Notes: generated by a model not told the origin, from the sequence alone. Counted from the first letter of the stretch, positions 31,094-42,091 are shown. The stretch: 64,000 nucleotides of DNA from Paramoeba atlantica (GCA_977017575.1 CDRNVI010000094.1:1-64000); one strand, 5' to 3'. Numbers and translations are program-made.

Positions 31094-31453
31094 TTGTTTC
31101 CCAAGCTCATTTCCGTACGGTCACCCAGACATTGCAGCGTGAGAATGACACCGTCCGGTACCGGATATAACAAGGTACTAAGGAACTAGGGTGGGTGTCA
31201 TTCAGCATAATCTTTGGAGTGTGTTGTGTTTTTTCACTTCAAAAGAAGTGTTTTTTCATAAAGAATATTTTCTTGTAGCATATAAAAGGGGTTAAAAAAG
31301 ATAAGCTGGCTGCTCGCGCTCGATCTGGTCAAATCTTCGGATTTGACTTGCGTGCTGCGTGGCACAGCTCCTAGCAAGCGATAAGGGGGGGCTTGTCCTA
31401 GGGAGGTAACATCTCCTCGGAGATATATTGCCTAAAAATCATCATCAATCATC
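31094..31453. mobile_element. 360-bp insertion with 11-bp flanking repeat
   Basis: CATCGCATTCT at 31083-31093 is repeated at 31454-31464, splitting the REL-LINE frame between codons for ENAM. The insert has a small hairpin (TCAAATCTTCGGATTTGA near 31330), a TTCACTTCAAAAGAAGTG palindrome near 31237 and no coding frame. Possibly a SINE, but I see no clear tRNA boxes. Confidence 0.6.
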
Positions 31454-33155
31454 ATCGCATTCTCTGCCTTTTGGAGCTCGCGTTTCGATTTCTTTGGCCT
31501 TCTGCGACGTCTACGCGTGTAGGCCTCACGAACAGCAGCTAAAGAGAACTTCATCGCCGACATCAGTCTATGCCAGATTTTGTTTCTCTGATCGTACCCA
31601 CAGTCCGCATAGTCCCTGATCAATTCCCGGTAAACCGCTATGACGCACGGGACGAATTCCGTTCCTATCGATTTGACAGTGGGAATTGGCTCCAAATCCA
31701 AATCACATTCCGTATTGGTAACGCTTGGAATTAATGGATCACTTTGATTTGTAGTGGGTGAGTCGCCAGGATTTCCTTGGGCTTCCGGTCCGACTTGTCC
31801 ATCCATCCACACTATTCTGTATATCCTAACATTCGGTTGCGGTGGTAAGGTCCCCACGAAAGTTTCTTGTACTTGATGACCCTTAATCCCCTGATAGTCG
31901 ATAGCTATTTTGCGAATGCCCGCTCTTGTTTTAACTGAATCCACCACTCCAATCGAGATATTCAACAAGGGCTGTCGATCAAAACTCCATGCAACTACGC
32001 ATTCATTCCCTAGTCGAGAGTCTTTCGTCTGCTGCGCTATTCGTTCTGGGCTCAGGGGGAAGTCAACACCAATCCGCACCGTAGCGTAAAGCGCTCGAAC
32101 TATCCGGGTGACCGCATTTACATTTCCTGATGTATCTGTGATTCGCAAATCTTCCTTTTCGAATCTCTGCTGCTCATGTGCTGTCGGCGGGCTATCGCAA
32201 TCCAGAAATTCATTTAACACCTCATCAGGTGACATGATACCGGGTGTCAAGGGTCTAGGGGTGGCCTCTGTTACCAGAAAGGGTGGTGGAGAAGAATATT
32301 GTGGAGACATGAGTTCTGCAACGGAAATATTCGTAACCGGTAGCGGAGACGGCAACTTCTGAAATGGGGACGACGGATCTGTTGCCGTATTTTCCGTGGC
32401 TTGAGTACGATTCTGCGTGGCCGCCACCGGGCTTTGCGTAGTTCTTTCTTGTGCCTGTGGGGATACCGCTCGGGCGTAAGAAATTTGTTCCTGGCTCACG
32501 GTGTTGGGTGACGTGTCAATGTCCCCCCCAATAATTCGTATTCGCGGGCGGTTCCCGTTCTTCGCCTCTTTTGGTCCATCACAGTTCATGAGATTTAGCC
32601 TCTTGCCAAGGCGACGAAATATATTGGACGGCAGGTGTGCAGTTTTAATTTTAACCGTGGACCCGTTTCCTTCCGTGGACCCGTTTCCTTCTGTCATGCC
32701 ACTGTTTTGCTGGTTCGCACGTTTGGGGTGTGCCTTCGGAGACGGAGGTGTTATTGAATTTGGAAGCGGAGGTGGCGGAGAGAGCGGCTCCCGAGGCAGG
32801 GGTAGGGTCGACTGCTGGGGCGGTTGCGGAGGCGACTGCGGAAGTGGTGACTGCGTAGGTCGCGATTGCGGGGGTTGAGGGGGGGAGGGGCCTGCGGTGG
32901 AGGAGCGTTCGGCGATGAGTACTGTGGGGGCGTGTCGCTCGGTGGCTTGTCGGGAAATTTCTTCTGTGATGACAAAGGCGGCAATTGCGTCGCTGGCGCG
33001 GCTCGAGGAGGTGGGGAATTCTGTGCGGGTGGAGCGCCACGTGGGGGAGAGTTCGGAGCGACCGGCGCCGATTTCTTTCTGCGGCGGGCTGGGGCTAGAG
33101 GCAAAATCTCGGGAGCTACTCCTGATTCTTTCGCCTTGGAGCGAGTTACCACTCC
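31454..33155 (-). pseudogene. REL-LINE copy 1, N-terminal region
   Basis: Starts MGVVTRSKAKESG at 33155, followed by a Pro-rich low-complexity stretch, then the long frame 32697-31432 (SNIFRRLGKRLNLMNCDGP onward). A segment around 31820-32010 (NECVVAWSFD, SIGVV, KIAIDYQGI, GTLPPQPNVRIYRIVW) resembles the Tudor-like motif of the other LINEs. The end is very basic (RRRRRRPKKSKRELQKAENAM) and leads into the RT part. At least two frame changes occur between 33155 and 32650, in the Pro-rich stretch and at a short duplicated GKRVHG-coding segment. The domain role is unknown. By position it precedes RT as nucleic-acid-binding regions do in R2-type LINEs. Confidence 0.65.
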
Positions 33156-33577
33156 CATTGAAGAGTAAACGATTAGAAAATAATACAACTTCAGAAAATC
33201 ACCTTCAGCTTTAGAAGGGCATGCAACCTTTTAGGTGCAACTTGCAGCCTTTAACTATTCTCAACATTCTTTTTTTTTTTTTACTTTTTTATTTCTTGGA
33301 GGCATTTCTCCTGTGAAATCCTATGACAGGAAGCCACGGGCGAAAAATCACCTTCCCCCCTTCTCTCGTGAGAGAAACTACCTCCAAAAATAACTAGAAC
33401 AGAACTTACAAGTAAATGAATAAATAAATAGATAAATAGATAAATAAATACGCTAACCTGGAAATGTCTATAAGTATTTCGTATTGGCGCTACCCCCCAT
33501 TGTATGGGGCTAGTTCTAACTAAGCTTACGCGTCTTTGTAAGCTAAATCTTATAATTCTATATATTTAATATTTGAC
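33156..33577. other. UTR-like junction between two REL-LINE copies
   Basis: AT-rich sequence with a T run (33270-33288) and a run of AAATAGATAAATA (33415-33450). It lies upstream of the ORF start of REL-LINE copy 1 and downstream of the stop of copy 2. The boundary between the two copies is not obvious. Confidence 0.5.
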
Positions 33578-34474
33578 CTACGATAGTGCTTTGCTCATTT
33601 GAGAACACAGTACAGTGCCGTTTAGCTCCTGGAGGTGCATTATGAAATCTTGCACAACGATATCGCGATCACGCCCGCTAGCATCGGCCAGAGATTTCAG
33701 GAGAGCCAGGCCACTTTTGTTCATTGCTCCTCCGGCGAGTATTGATACGCATGTAAATTTTTCATGAGGTATTAGATCCGAGTTAACATACGTGTCGACT
33801 TTGCGTTTTTCGGCTTCCTGCATTAGCTGATTGCTCCGTTTACCGAGATTCGTCTTGGATATTTCATTTATGATAGTGAGGTCATAGAATATCTCACCGG
33901 ATGCCCAGTAAATTGCTAAGTCTGGCCCGCTGCGATGGAAGGATGCGGTTCCACACTTTTTCTGATGTTCATGTTTGCGCTGTTCATTCACCGATTCATT
34001 ACATTTCAGGCATCGATAAGTGGTGAATTGTCTCGGTTCCCGCTCGCATGGGACTCCGGTCTGAAGACAGAGGTCGTAAATATGACGAACGAGAGCATGA
34101 TGTCGCGTTGTCGCATTTGCGCCTGTGCATTTAACGCAACCGAGCAAGTGTGCTAGAAAGTGTTTTGATTCGAGAATCATTTTGCATCCAGGGCATATGA
34201 TTTTGTCCGGCATACTCTTGTGCGCAAGACCAAGTCGTGCCATCACCATTAGAGAGAATTGAGATGATGGAATATATCTCGTTTTTCCTTGCAACCAATC
34301 GTGATTACCCTTTTCACTGCACGCCTTTACCAAAGGTGCCAACTCCTCGTTTTTCTTTGTCAGCTCTTGATACGTCTTCTGATTGAGCATAGCCTCCGTT
34401 GCGGGGCCATCATTTACTGATTCGCTGTCCTGCGCTATACCTTCGTCGCACGTTAATCGAGCTGATTTTGGTTT
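33578..34474 (-). pseudogene. REL-LINE copy 2, C-terminal endonuclease part
   Basis: Continues copy 2 after the LINE2 insertion. It shows a zinc cluster CPGCKMILESKHFLAHLLGC, a second Cys/His cluster (YRCLKCNESVNEQRKHEHQKKC, given here only to show spacing C-x2-C...H...C), then the restriction-like nuclease core RSGPDLAIYWASGEIFYDLT with the PD and D positions. This nuclease nicks the target for reverse transcription in R2/CRE-like LINEs. The C-terminus (LQELNGTVLCSQMSKAL) is conserved among copies. The frame is open from 34390 to the stop. Confidence 0.85.
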
Positions 34475-34530
34475 AATAATATATAATAATAATATACCAC
34501 TTTCTGACTAAGTGGCTAAGTGTTCGACTA

Positions 34531-36855
34531 TTATGACAAAGAAATGTTGACATTATCCTTCGCTACTCCTAAATGCCGCTTACAACAGGAATGTAGACAT
34601 GAGGCCTTATCACGGCACTTATGGCCGCATTCGGCCGTAGAATTTATAACTCTACACGCTGTGGTTGAGGGATTCACTGGTTCACGCACGAGTTCGACTG
34701 CTGCCTCGTTCGCTAGTTTGTCCACGAGTTCATTCATAAAGTTTCCGCTATGAGCTCGAACTTTCACTACGAAAATCTTGTATTTCTTCAAAATCGAACG
34801 GGCCAAGCTGGAAATACGTTCAAGCAAATCTGCATTTTCCCAGTCTGCGTATTTACCCAACTGATACGGTACACGTACTTTGTGCCAAAAGTTCCAGACG
34901 TACTCCGAATCGACATGCACAACGAAGGATTCTTGCTTACCCTCCCCGATTTGCAGTGCAAGAAAAAATGCGTGAAGCTCTGATCTGATGGATGTGGCGT
35001 CCGCCTTTTGCAATGATTGTTTCATCGAAAAGGCAACATACCCGTTCTGTGCCACAGCTACCGCAGCTCCCGCGACTATTTGGTTGAATTTACGTTGTGA
35101 TGACCCATCACAATACATGTGCAAGAGTCCATAATCGGGCCATAACGTCGATCCCTCTTCGAAAAACTGCAAAGATTCCCACTTTTCCATCGCGCTCGCG
35201 TTTGAGAGTAAGATTTGTTCTATTTCTCGCTTTTTTATTGACACAGGTACGTAACGTGCGGTAGGTTCAAGGTTCTCCCTTAAGGCTTCAACCAGCATAC
35301 GCCATGCTGTACGATCTTGGGCCTGTTCCCATAAGTGTTCGATTTCAATGCCCAGGTCCTCCGCGCACGCTTCAGATAGTGATTTTACGCGTGAATTGGG
35401 GTCCTTGTTCCACATCATAACGTCATAAAACGGAGTGTCATGTCTTAGAAGGTGTCCTACAAGTTTGACTCTGCTTACTTTCACTACAGTCGAAAACATC
35501 AAGCCTCCTCGATAGAGAGCCTTCGTTGGGATTGATTTGTGTCCATCCCACAAAGGAGTTCCTGTAGCCAGCCTCCTCATTTTGTTGACTTCTATATCTG
35601 CTGATTTAAGCTCTGTTTTACTCGGCGTGAGAGTTGCGCACCCATATGAAAGGACGGAGCTCACCATCGCATTGAAAATACGAAGACGAAGGATAACGTT
35701 TAGACCATTGTTCCATAGTGGTTTCAATCGGTGAAACGCCATCCATGCTAGCTTTATTCGGTTTTTCAGCGTTGCCGATGTCGCGTAGGCGCTCATCATG
35801 TGCCCTAGGTAGCGGTAGGATTCGACTCGCGGTACAAGACCCAACTCTGGTAGGATAATACGTCCTTCTTGCTTCCTAGCTGTTCGCCCAACAACCATCC
35901 ACGCTGTTTTCATTGGACCTACATTTAATTTCATCCCCGCTTTCCCTGCTTCTTTGATCAATGCTAGAATCATAGCCTCGAGAGTTTCCTTCGTATTGGA
36001 AAAGAACACGATGTCGTCGGCGTAGTCAATGTCTGTCAATTTGATTTCCTGCATACCTCGGCTTTTAGTTCCAATACGTCGAAGTGTGATCCCGAATTCC
36101 GAATTCTGCATTGCTCGCTCGAGTATTCTGTCCAGACACATTATAAAAAGAAACGGGGCAAGGACATCACCTTGAAGCACTCCAGAGGAGATGTCAAAAT
36201 GATCTGTTTCCCCGAAATCGACACGGACGTATCCAGAGGGCGCATTGTACGACGCAAGAATCATCTGCCTCAGCATTGGCGGCACTGCAAAAGCATCCAG
36301 TGCTTTTTTGATGGCGTCATGTGATATCGAGGGAAACGCGCTCTGAAAATCGATGAATCCCAAGAAAAGATCATGTGCATGCCGAGATGCCTTTCCGAAT
36401 ACTTCTGTTAGAATCGCTTGTGCACCAACTGTCGATCGAAAGGGTCGGAAGCCAAACTGTGCATTACGCAGTCTTGGTTCGATTTCTGGTTGTAATCTAT
36501 TCAAAATCATGTAGTTCACCAATTTGGCTATGTGATTCGTCAAACAGATAGCACGCCAGTTTTTCAGCTGAGAGAGATCACCTTTTTTCGGAATTGGCAC
36601 ATGAAGTATTTCGCGCCACGCGTCCGGCGTATATCCCTTTAAGTACACCGAGTTGATCAAACGTAATAATGTCCTGGATAACTCGTCGTGCTCGGTTAGC
36701 GCGCAGTATGCTTCTATCGGGATATCGTCAGAACCAGTGGCTTTTCTTCGAGCGATTTGCTTCTGCGCTGCCAACAGCTCCTCGAACAAAAAAGGGTCAT
36801 CACATATTTTAATACCCTTAACTTGCTCAAAGTCTGTGGACGAGTTTTCTTTCAC
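34531..36855 (-). CDS. LINE2 reverse transcriptase-RNase H part
   Basis: 774 residues, open to the stop. RT motifs in order: ARRKATGSDDIPIEA, NAQFGFRPFRSTVGAQ, GFIDFQSAFPSISHD, SGVLQGDVLAPFLF, DIDYADDIVFF. RNase H follows with MYCDGSS, SIRSELHAF, VHVDSEYVWNFW and NELVDKLANEA. The C-terminus is Cys/His-rich (CGHKCRDKASCLHSCCKRH), perhaps a zinc-binding tail, in place of the basic tail of LINE1. The N-terminal partner (endonuclease) is cut off by the insertion at 36950-37870, so the element as a whole is not a single frame. Confidence 0.9.
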   Translation of the reverse strand: MKENSSTDFEQVKGIKICDDPFLFEELLAAQKQIARRKATGSDDIPIEAYCALTEHDELSRTLLRLINSVYLKGYTPDAWREILHVPIPKKGDLSQLKNWRAICLTNHIAKLVNYMILNRLQPEIEPRLRNAQFGFRPFRSTVGAQAILTEVFGKASRHAHDLFLGFIDFQSAFPSISHDAIKKALDAFAVPPMLRQMILASYNAPSGYVRVDFGETDHFDISSGVLQGDVLAPFLFIMCLDRILERAMQNSEFGITLRRIGTKSRGMQEIKLTDIDYADDIVFFSNTKETLEAMILALIKEAGKAGMKLNVGPMKTAWMVVGRTARKQEGRIILPELGLVPRVESYRYLGHMMSAYATSATLKNRIKLAWMAFHRLKPLWNNGLNVILRLRIFNAMVSSVLSYGCATLTPSKTELKSADIEVNKMRRLATGTPLWDGHKSIPTKALYRGGLMFSTVVKVSRVKLVGHLLRHDTPFYDVMMWNKDPNSRVKSLSEACAEDLGIEIEHLWEQAQDRTAWRMLVEALRENLEPTARYVPVSIKKREIEQILLSNASAMEKWESLQFFEEGSTLWPDYGLLHMYCDGSSQRKFNQIVAGAAVAVAQNGYVAFSMKQSLQKADATSIRSELHAFFLALQIGEGKQESFVVHVDSEYVWNFWHKVRVPYQLGKYADWENADLLERISSLARSILKKYKIFVVKVRAHSGNFMNELVDKLANEAAVELVREPVNPSTTACRVINSTAECGHKCRDKASCLHSCCKRHLGVAKDNVNISLS

Positions 36856-36949
36856 TGGGCAATAGTTTGCTGCAAAGTGCGTTTTCAGCGTTTCAAGCTT
36901 ACCTTTGACTTTCCTTGTACATGAATAGCTGTCCTTTCATCCCCTATTT

Positions 36950-37870
36950 TCTTTTTTAGGCTCTTCGTTAAACGCGGTGGTTGCTTTCAACTTAGAAGTC
37001 ACTCATGCTGCGCGCTTCGCGTTGAAAACTACCGCCGCGTTTAACGAAGAGCCTAAAAAAGAAAATTTAGCCTGGAAAACGGAAAGATTATAGCCAAAAA
37101 TAGCCAAATTTCGGGTACAAATGGGGTCATTTTCGCATATTTTTGCTCTCAGAGCACTAAATCCGACATTTGCGCGTGGGAAATCACTCGCAGGCATGAA
37201 TGAAAGCCTACCGAACGTATTGGGTAGAGAATGCGACTCCAACCATACCATTTTTTCGACACAAAAATGCCCCTTTAGGTCCGAAAAATACTTTTTCACC
37301 TTTTTTAGTCAAAAATGGGTCATTTTGGGGGGCGCACCACAGTTCGAAGAAGTGATACCTTGCGAAAACAACTGCGTAGAAAGCTAGTGTAGGTCCCAAA
37401 CTATCAAAATACAATAGGGGAAACGATTTTGGAAAATTATTTTTTTTGTCATTTTTTTCGCCAAGTTGAAATTTTTTTCAAAAACTTTTTTCCGAAAAAA
37501 TCCGAACTTGGCGGACCCGTCCTGCGGATACGCGGGGGGGTCACCCCCGGGTAGGGGGGTGGAAAATGCGCGCCAAGACCCCGGCTACCCTTTCTGCGGT
37601 TTTTTTTCGAAAACTAATTTTTTCGAAAAAATTTGATCGACCATGCCCCCCCCCCCTGGACCCCCCCCCTGGACCCCCCCCCTGGACCCCCCCCCTGGAC
37701 CCCCCCCATGGACCCCCCATTTTTTTCAAAATTTTTTTTCAGTTTTGGACCACCGGAGCCCCCTTTTATATTTTTTTCTTCTATTATATTACTGTGTTCC
37801 CCTTTATATTTTCACTGTTTTTGTTCACTTTTTTTTCAATAATCGAGTGTAGAGCGGTAGTTTTACAACC
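36950..37870. mobile_element. insertion in LINE2 with hairpin and C-rich repeat
   Basis: Separates the LINE2 endonuclease and RT parts. Near the left end is a 110-bp foldback: CTTTTTTAGGCTCTTCGTTA... at 36951-36990 and its complement at 37020-37060. A related motif, GCGGTAGTTTTACAACCACC, sits at the right edge (37856). In the middle is an array of CCCCCCCTGGAC units (37640-37725). No protein is supported. The exact ends are uncertain. Confidence 0.5.
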
Positions 37871-39647
37871 ACCGCAATAACCTCCTTAACCATCCTCCAG
37901 GATCCTCGCGGTCGCTTCTTAAAGTTCTTCTCTAAATTTTGGCACTCCAACTGAACGAGGTCAGTAATTTGCTTTTCATGTTCTCGCACAAACTTATCGA
38001 AACGTTTCCTATTACTTGATATTTTGTATAAAGCTTGCAGATTTACCGGTGCGTCATTACATACTGGAGTGGCAAAACTGAGAGGAACATCTGTTTTCGG
38101 CTGAGACTTGAGACACATTTGCGCCTCCTGGATACTTGTTTTTACTGACAACCATAATTGCTCGACATCCCTGTCTTCTAACTCACTTTGAGAATGATCA
38201 GGTTGTGGGTCAAAGTGAGCTGCAACGCTGGCGGAAAACAGTTGTCGAATTCCAGGATCACGCAATAGATACCATGGAGGATGCATGTGTGGATTCTTTT
38301 TATGCACTTTCCATTTGATGTTAATGTGCGCTTCCACGGCATAATGTCCTGTGCAAATGGGAGGGTAGATAACTCGGTGCCGTGAAATTGCAGACGCAAA
38401 TCGTCGGTTCAGAATAATGTGATCGAGCTGTTTCTTGTAGCCATTCGGAAATATGAAGGTCCAGTCTCTCGAAGCAGGACAAACTTCGAATCCAGAGACA
38501 GCATCTATGTTATCCAAGAACGTTCGCAGTCCACAGTACGCAGGCGAGGATTCTTTTCCCTTCAAATCTTGTGTTAAGGGTGCGTTGAAATCACCCATAA
38601 CAGCTTTCAATGGATCAAGACAGCTTTCAATGGATCATAACAGCTTTCAAATCTTGTGTTAAGGGTGCGTTGAAATCACCCATAACAGCTTTCAATGGAT
38701 ATTTGCTTCGCGTGAAGGAATCACTAAGGCGCAACAAGAACTCCTTGCGTTCTTCTTCCGAAACAGTTGCCGTTGGAGCGTACACGTTGTATATCGCGGC
38801 TTGGAAAGGCTTCATGTCAATTTGAGCATATGCTATTCTCTCTGAAACGCTGACGATACGATCTATCGCAAACCGACTGATGAACATCAGTCCGCCGTAC
38901 CCATTTTTGGCAGACAAGAAGTATAAGAAGAATTTAGTAGTCCCAATTCGAATCGTTCGAAACAGTGACTCCGCGCATGTAAAGCGAGTTTCCTGTAGGC
39001 AGCAGATCTGTATGTCACGTAAAACGAGCAGCCGAAGAATTAGACGCAACCTGGCACATCTCCGCAATGAAATTCTATCAGGCCCGTCCAGCCCCAATGT
39101 CGTTACATTTAATGTCATAATAGCCAAACCCTTGTTCCTGGCTTTGCTCAAACAGGGTCTCTCATAACTGGGGGCGCCACGCCCAGTCACATTCCGAGGA
39201 TAGTACCTCCTTCGCTTTCTCCTACGGGTTTCCGATCGCGGTGTCTTGACGCGGCCTGCACAAACAACAACTCTATCATCTATTGGAGGAAATGGGAATA
39301 ACTTGTCCGGAACTCGCTCGTACTGTACCCACCATCCCCCGTTCTTCCTTTTCTTTATCGCTGTTCCTTCCCAAAGACGTAGAATGTTGCGGAATGTCAT
39401 AGTCCAGACAACAGCTATTTTCGCTTGCGGTGTAATAGAAAGTGACATCTGGTTAAATGCCCTCGGGCGAAGCTTTGGTACAACCCGATTCTTACCGCCT
39501 TTCGAAGGCAAGAACAGGTTGCTCCGACCCAACCTGGCGCAGCTGAGCTCCTCTACTACTGCATCAAAGCTCACCGAACCGGAGGCCTCCGCTACTTTTA
39601 AGGCATCGCACGAGTTGAATGTGTCAGACATGGCGACGTACGATGCT
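37871..39647 (-). pseudogene. LINE2 N-terminal and endonuclease part, disrupted
   Basis: Begins near 39647 within a frame that also runs through the 18-bp array. It includes NLFLPSKGGKNRVVPKLRPR (shared in form with LINE1), the Tudor-like motif (RLWEGTAIK, WWVQYERV, KLFPFPPIDDR), and endonuclease motifs LNVTTLG, LQETR, GGLMFISR, MGDFNAP and LDHIILNRR. A local duplication at 38563-38700 (CACCCATAACAGCTTTCAAT repeated) shifts the frame inside the endonuclease. The part beyond 37871 is cut by an insertion. Confidence 0.8.
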
Positions 39648-42067
39648 TTAATAAAAGTAAAGATCTTAATAAAAGTAAAGGTCTTAATAAAAGTAAAGGT
39701 CTTAATAAAAGTAAAGGTCTTAATAAAAGTAAAGGTCTTAATAAAAGTAAAGGTCTTAATAAAAGTAAAGGTCTTAATAAAAGTAAAGGTCTTAATAAAA
39801 GTAAAGGTCTTAATAAAAGTAAAGGTCTTAATAAAAGTAAAGGTCTTAATAAAAGTAAAGGTCTTAATAAAAGTAAAGGTCTTAATAAAAGTAAAGGTCT
39901 TAATAAAAGTAAAGGTCTTAATAAAAGTAAAGGTCTTAATAAAAGTAAAGGTCTTAATAAAAGTAAAGGTCTTAATAAAAGTAAAGGTCTTAATAAAAGT
40001 AAAGGTCTTAATAAAAGTAAAGGTCTTAATAAAAGTAAAGGTCTTAATAAAAGTAAAGGTCTTAATAAAAGTAAAGGTCTTAATAAAAGTAAAGGTCTTA
40101 ATAAAAGTAAAGGTCTTAATAAAAGTAAAGGTCTTAATAAAAGTAAAGGTCTTAATAAAAGTAAAGGTCTTAATAAAAGTAAAGGTCTTAATAAAAGTAA
40201 AGGTCTTAATAAAAGTAAAGGTCTTAATAAAAGTAAAGGTCTTAATAAAAGTAAAGGTCTTAATAAAAGTAAAGGTCTTAATAAAAGTAAAGGTCTTAAT
40301 AAAAGTAAAGGTCTTAATAAAAGTAAAGGTCTTAATAAAAGTAAAGGTCTTAATAAAAGTAAAGGTCTTAATAAAAGTAAAGGTCTTAATAAAAGTAAAG
40401 GTCTTAATAAAAGTAAAGGTCTTAATAAAAGTAAAGGTCTTAATAAAAGTAAAGGTCTTAATAAAAGTAAAGGTCTTAATAAAAGTAAAGGTCTTAATAA
40501 AAGTAAAGGTCTTAATAAAAGTAAAGGTCTTAATAAAAGTAAAGGTCTTAATAAAAGTGAAATCCACACCGAGGGGCCGCACAGGACATAAAAGAAAATA
40601 ACTATAAAGATGAAATAATAATTTATTTTCACATGAGTTCACCTATTCATATCATATACATGAAAAGCAAATTGAAACGTATGTAGCTTCTACATCATCT
40701 TGACAAAATAGGCCTTTCAAAACAAACAATATAAATTTATAATATATCACTATGTTAGCGGGTTGCACCCGCCAAACCCGGCGGCTACCTGCCCACAAAA
40801 AACGCGTAAAGGAAAAAGATTCTACAAGTAAGTAATCAGTAAATATGTAAATTTTCAGAATACATATTGTAGCTTTTATACATGATTCAATTACAACCCC
40901 CTTTCGGGGAAAAGAACAATGAAAATTATAACCCCCTTCCGGGGCATTTGACCCGATATTAGCCCCTCGGTTAAATTTCCATGCGTAGACTTCTAAAAGG
41001 TCTTAATAAAAGTAAAGGTCTTAATAAAAGTAAAGGTCTTAATAAAAGTAAAGGTCTTAATAAAAGTAAAGGTCTTAATAAAAGTAAAGGTCTTAATAAA
41101 AGTAAAGGTCTTAATAAAAGTAAAGGTCTTAATAAAAGTAAAGGTCAATAATAAAAGTAAAGGTCTTAATAAAAGTAAAGGTCTTAATAAAAGTAAAGGT
41201 CTTAATAAAAGTAAAGGTCTTAATAAAAGTAAAGGTCTTAATAAAAGTAAAGGTCTTAATAAAAGTAAAGGTCTTAATAAAAGTAAAGGTCTTAATAAAA
41301 GTAAAGGTCTTAATAAAAGTAAAGGTCTTAATAAAAGTAAAGGTCTTAATAAAAGTAAAGGTCTTAATAAAAGTAAAGGTCTTAATAAAAGTAAAGGTCT
41401 TAATAAAAGTAAAGGTCTTAATAAAAGTAAAGGTCTTAATAAAAGTAAAGGTCTTAATAAAAGTAAAGGTCTTAATAAAAGTAAAGGTCTTAATAAAAGT
41501 AAAGGTCTTAATAAAAGTAAAGGTCTTAATAAAAGTAAAGGTCTTAATAAAAGTAAAGGTCTTAATAAAAGTAAAGGTCTTAATAAAAGTAAAGGTCAAT
41601 AATAAAAGTAAAGGTCTTAATAAAAGTAAAGGTCTTAATAAAAGTAAAGGTCTTAATAAAAGTAAAGGTCTTAATAAAAGTAAAGGTCTTAATAAAAGTA
41701 AAGGTCTTAATAAAAGTAAAGGTCTTAATAAAAGTAAAGGTCTTAATAAAAGTAAAGGTCTTAATAAAAGTAAAGGTCTTAATAAAAGTAAAGGTCTTAA
41801 TAAAAGTAAAGGTCTTAATAAAAGTAAAGGTCTTAATAAAAGTAAAGGTCTCAATAAAAGTAAAGGTCTTAATAAAAGTAAAGGTCTTAATAAAAGTAAA
41901 GGTCTTAATAAAAGTAAAGGTCTTAATAAAAGTAAAGGTCTTAATAAAAGTAAAGGTCTTAATAAAAGTAAAGGTCTTAATAAAAGTAAAGGTCTTAATA
42001 AAAGTAAAGGTCTTAATAAAAGTAAAGGTCTTAATAAAAGTAAAGGTCTTAATAAAAGTAAAGGTTT
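39648..42067 (-). repeat. 5' array of about 110 18-bp units in LINE2
   Basis: Unit on the plus strand TTAATAAAAGTAAAGGTC (sense GACCTTTACTTTTATTAA). Two blocks, about 50 units (39648-40557) and about 59 units (40998-42067), are separated by a solo terminal repeat. The units are almost perfectly uniform, with two copies of an AATAATAAAAGTAAAGGTC-like junction near 41145 and 41597 and a single T-to-C change near 41850. The array starts next to the 5' target duplication, so it is part of LINE2. Confidence 0.95.
40558..40997. mobile_element. solo terminal repeat of a tyrosine-recombinase retroelement
   Basis: A 440-bp non-repetitive block within the LINE2 array. It ends TTTCCATGCGTAGACTTCT, a close relative of the CCGTAAACTTC end of the element at 49759-54750, and has CCCCTTTCGGGG and CCCCTTCCGGGG hairpin-like stretches comparable to GCCCCCCGGCGGGGC there. 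No coding part. Fossil of a second family of this type. Confidence 0.6.
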
Positions 42068-42091
42068 TTACTTTTAAAGGATTTTGGTTTA

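Larger units (their letters stand above)
24057..33155 (-). mobile_element. REL-LINE copy 1, split by LINE1 and another insertion
   Basis: Minus-strand LINE of the restriction-like-endonuclease type. Its own pieces are 33155-31454 (N-terminal region), 31093-30504 (start of RT) and 24382-24057 (RT catalytic region, including ILSIDLCNAFN and GVRQGSPLSSFL). The complete LINE1 lies between the last two pieces, and an unclassified 360-bp insert between the first two. The 3' part, including the endonuclease, is missing where the fossil at 22528-24053 begins. Confidence 0.8.
34475..42079 (-). mobile_element. LINE2: EN-RT-RNaseH LINE with 18-bp arrays, interrupted
   Basis: GATTTTGGTTTA at 34463-34474 and 42080-42091 flanks a 7.6-kb minus-strand element inserted in REL-LINE copy 2. 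From 5': an array of 18-bp units (42067-39648, split by a solo terminal repeat at 40558-40997), the N-terminal and endonuclease coding part (39647-37871), an insertion (36950-37870), the RT-RNase H part (36855-34531) and a short AT-repeat tail. It is related to LINE1 throughout but is clearly a different family with a different array unit. Confidence 0.9.

Noticed and set aside
37640-37725. Proline-rich protein coded by the CCCCCCCTGGAC array
   Set aside because: Low-complexity repeat open in all three frames; no conserved flanking domain.
39246-40601. 451-codon plus-strand frame with LIKVKV repeats
   Set aside because: Shadow of the LINE2 array and of the antisense of its endonuclease part.
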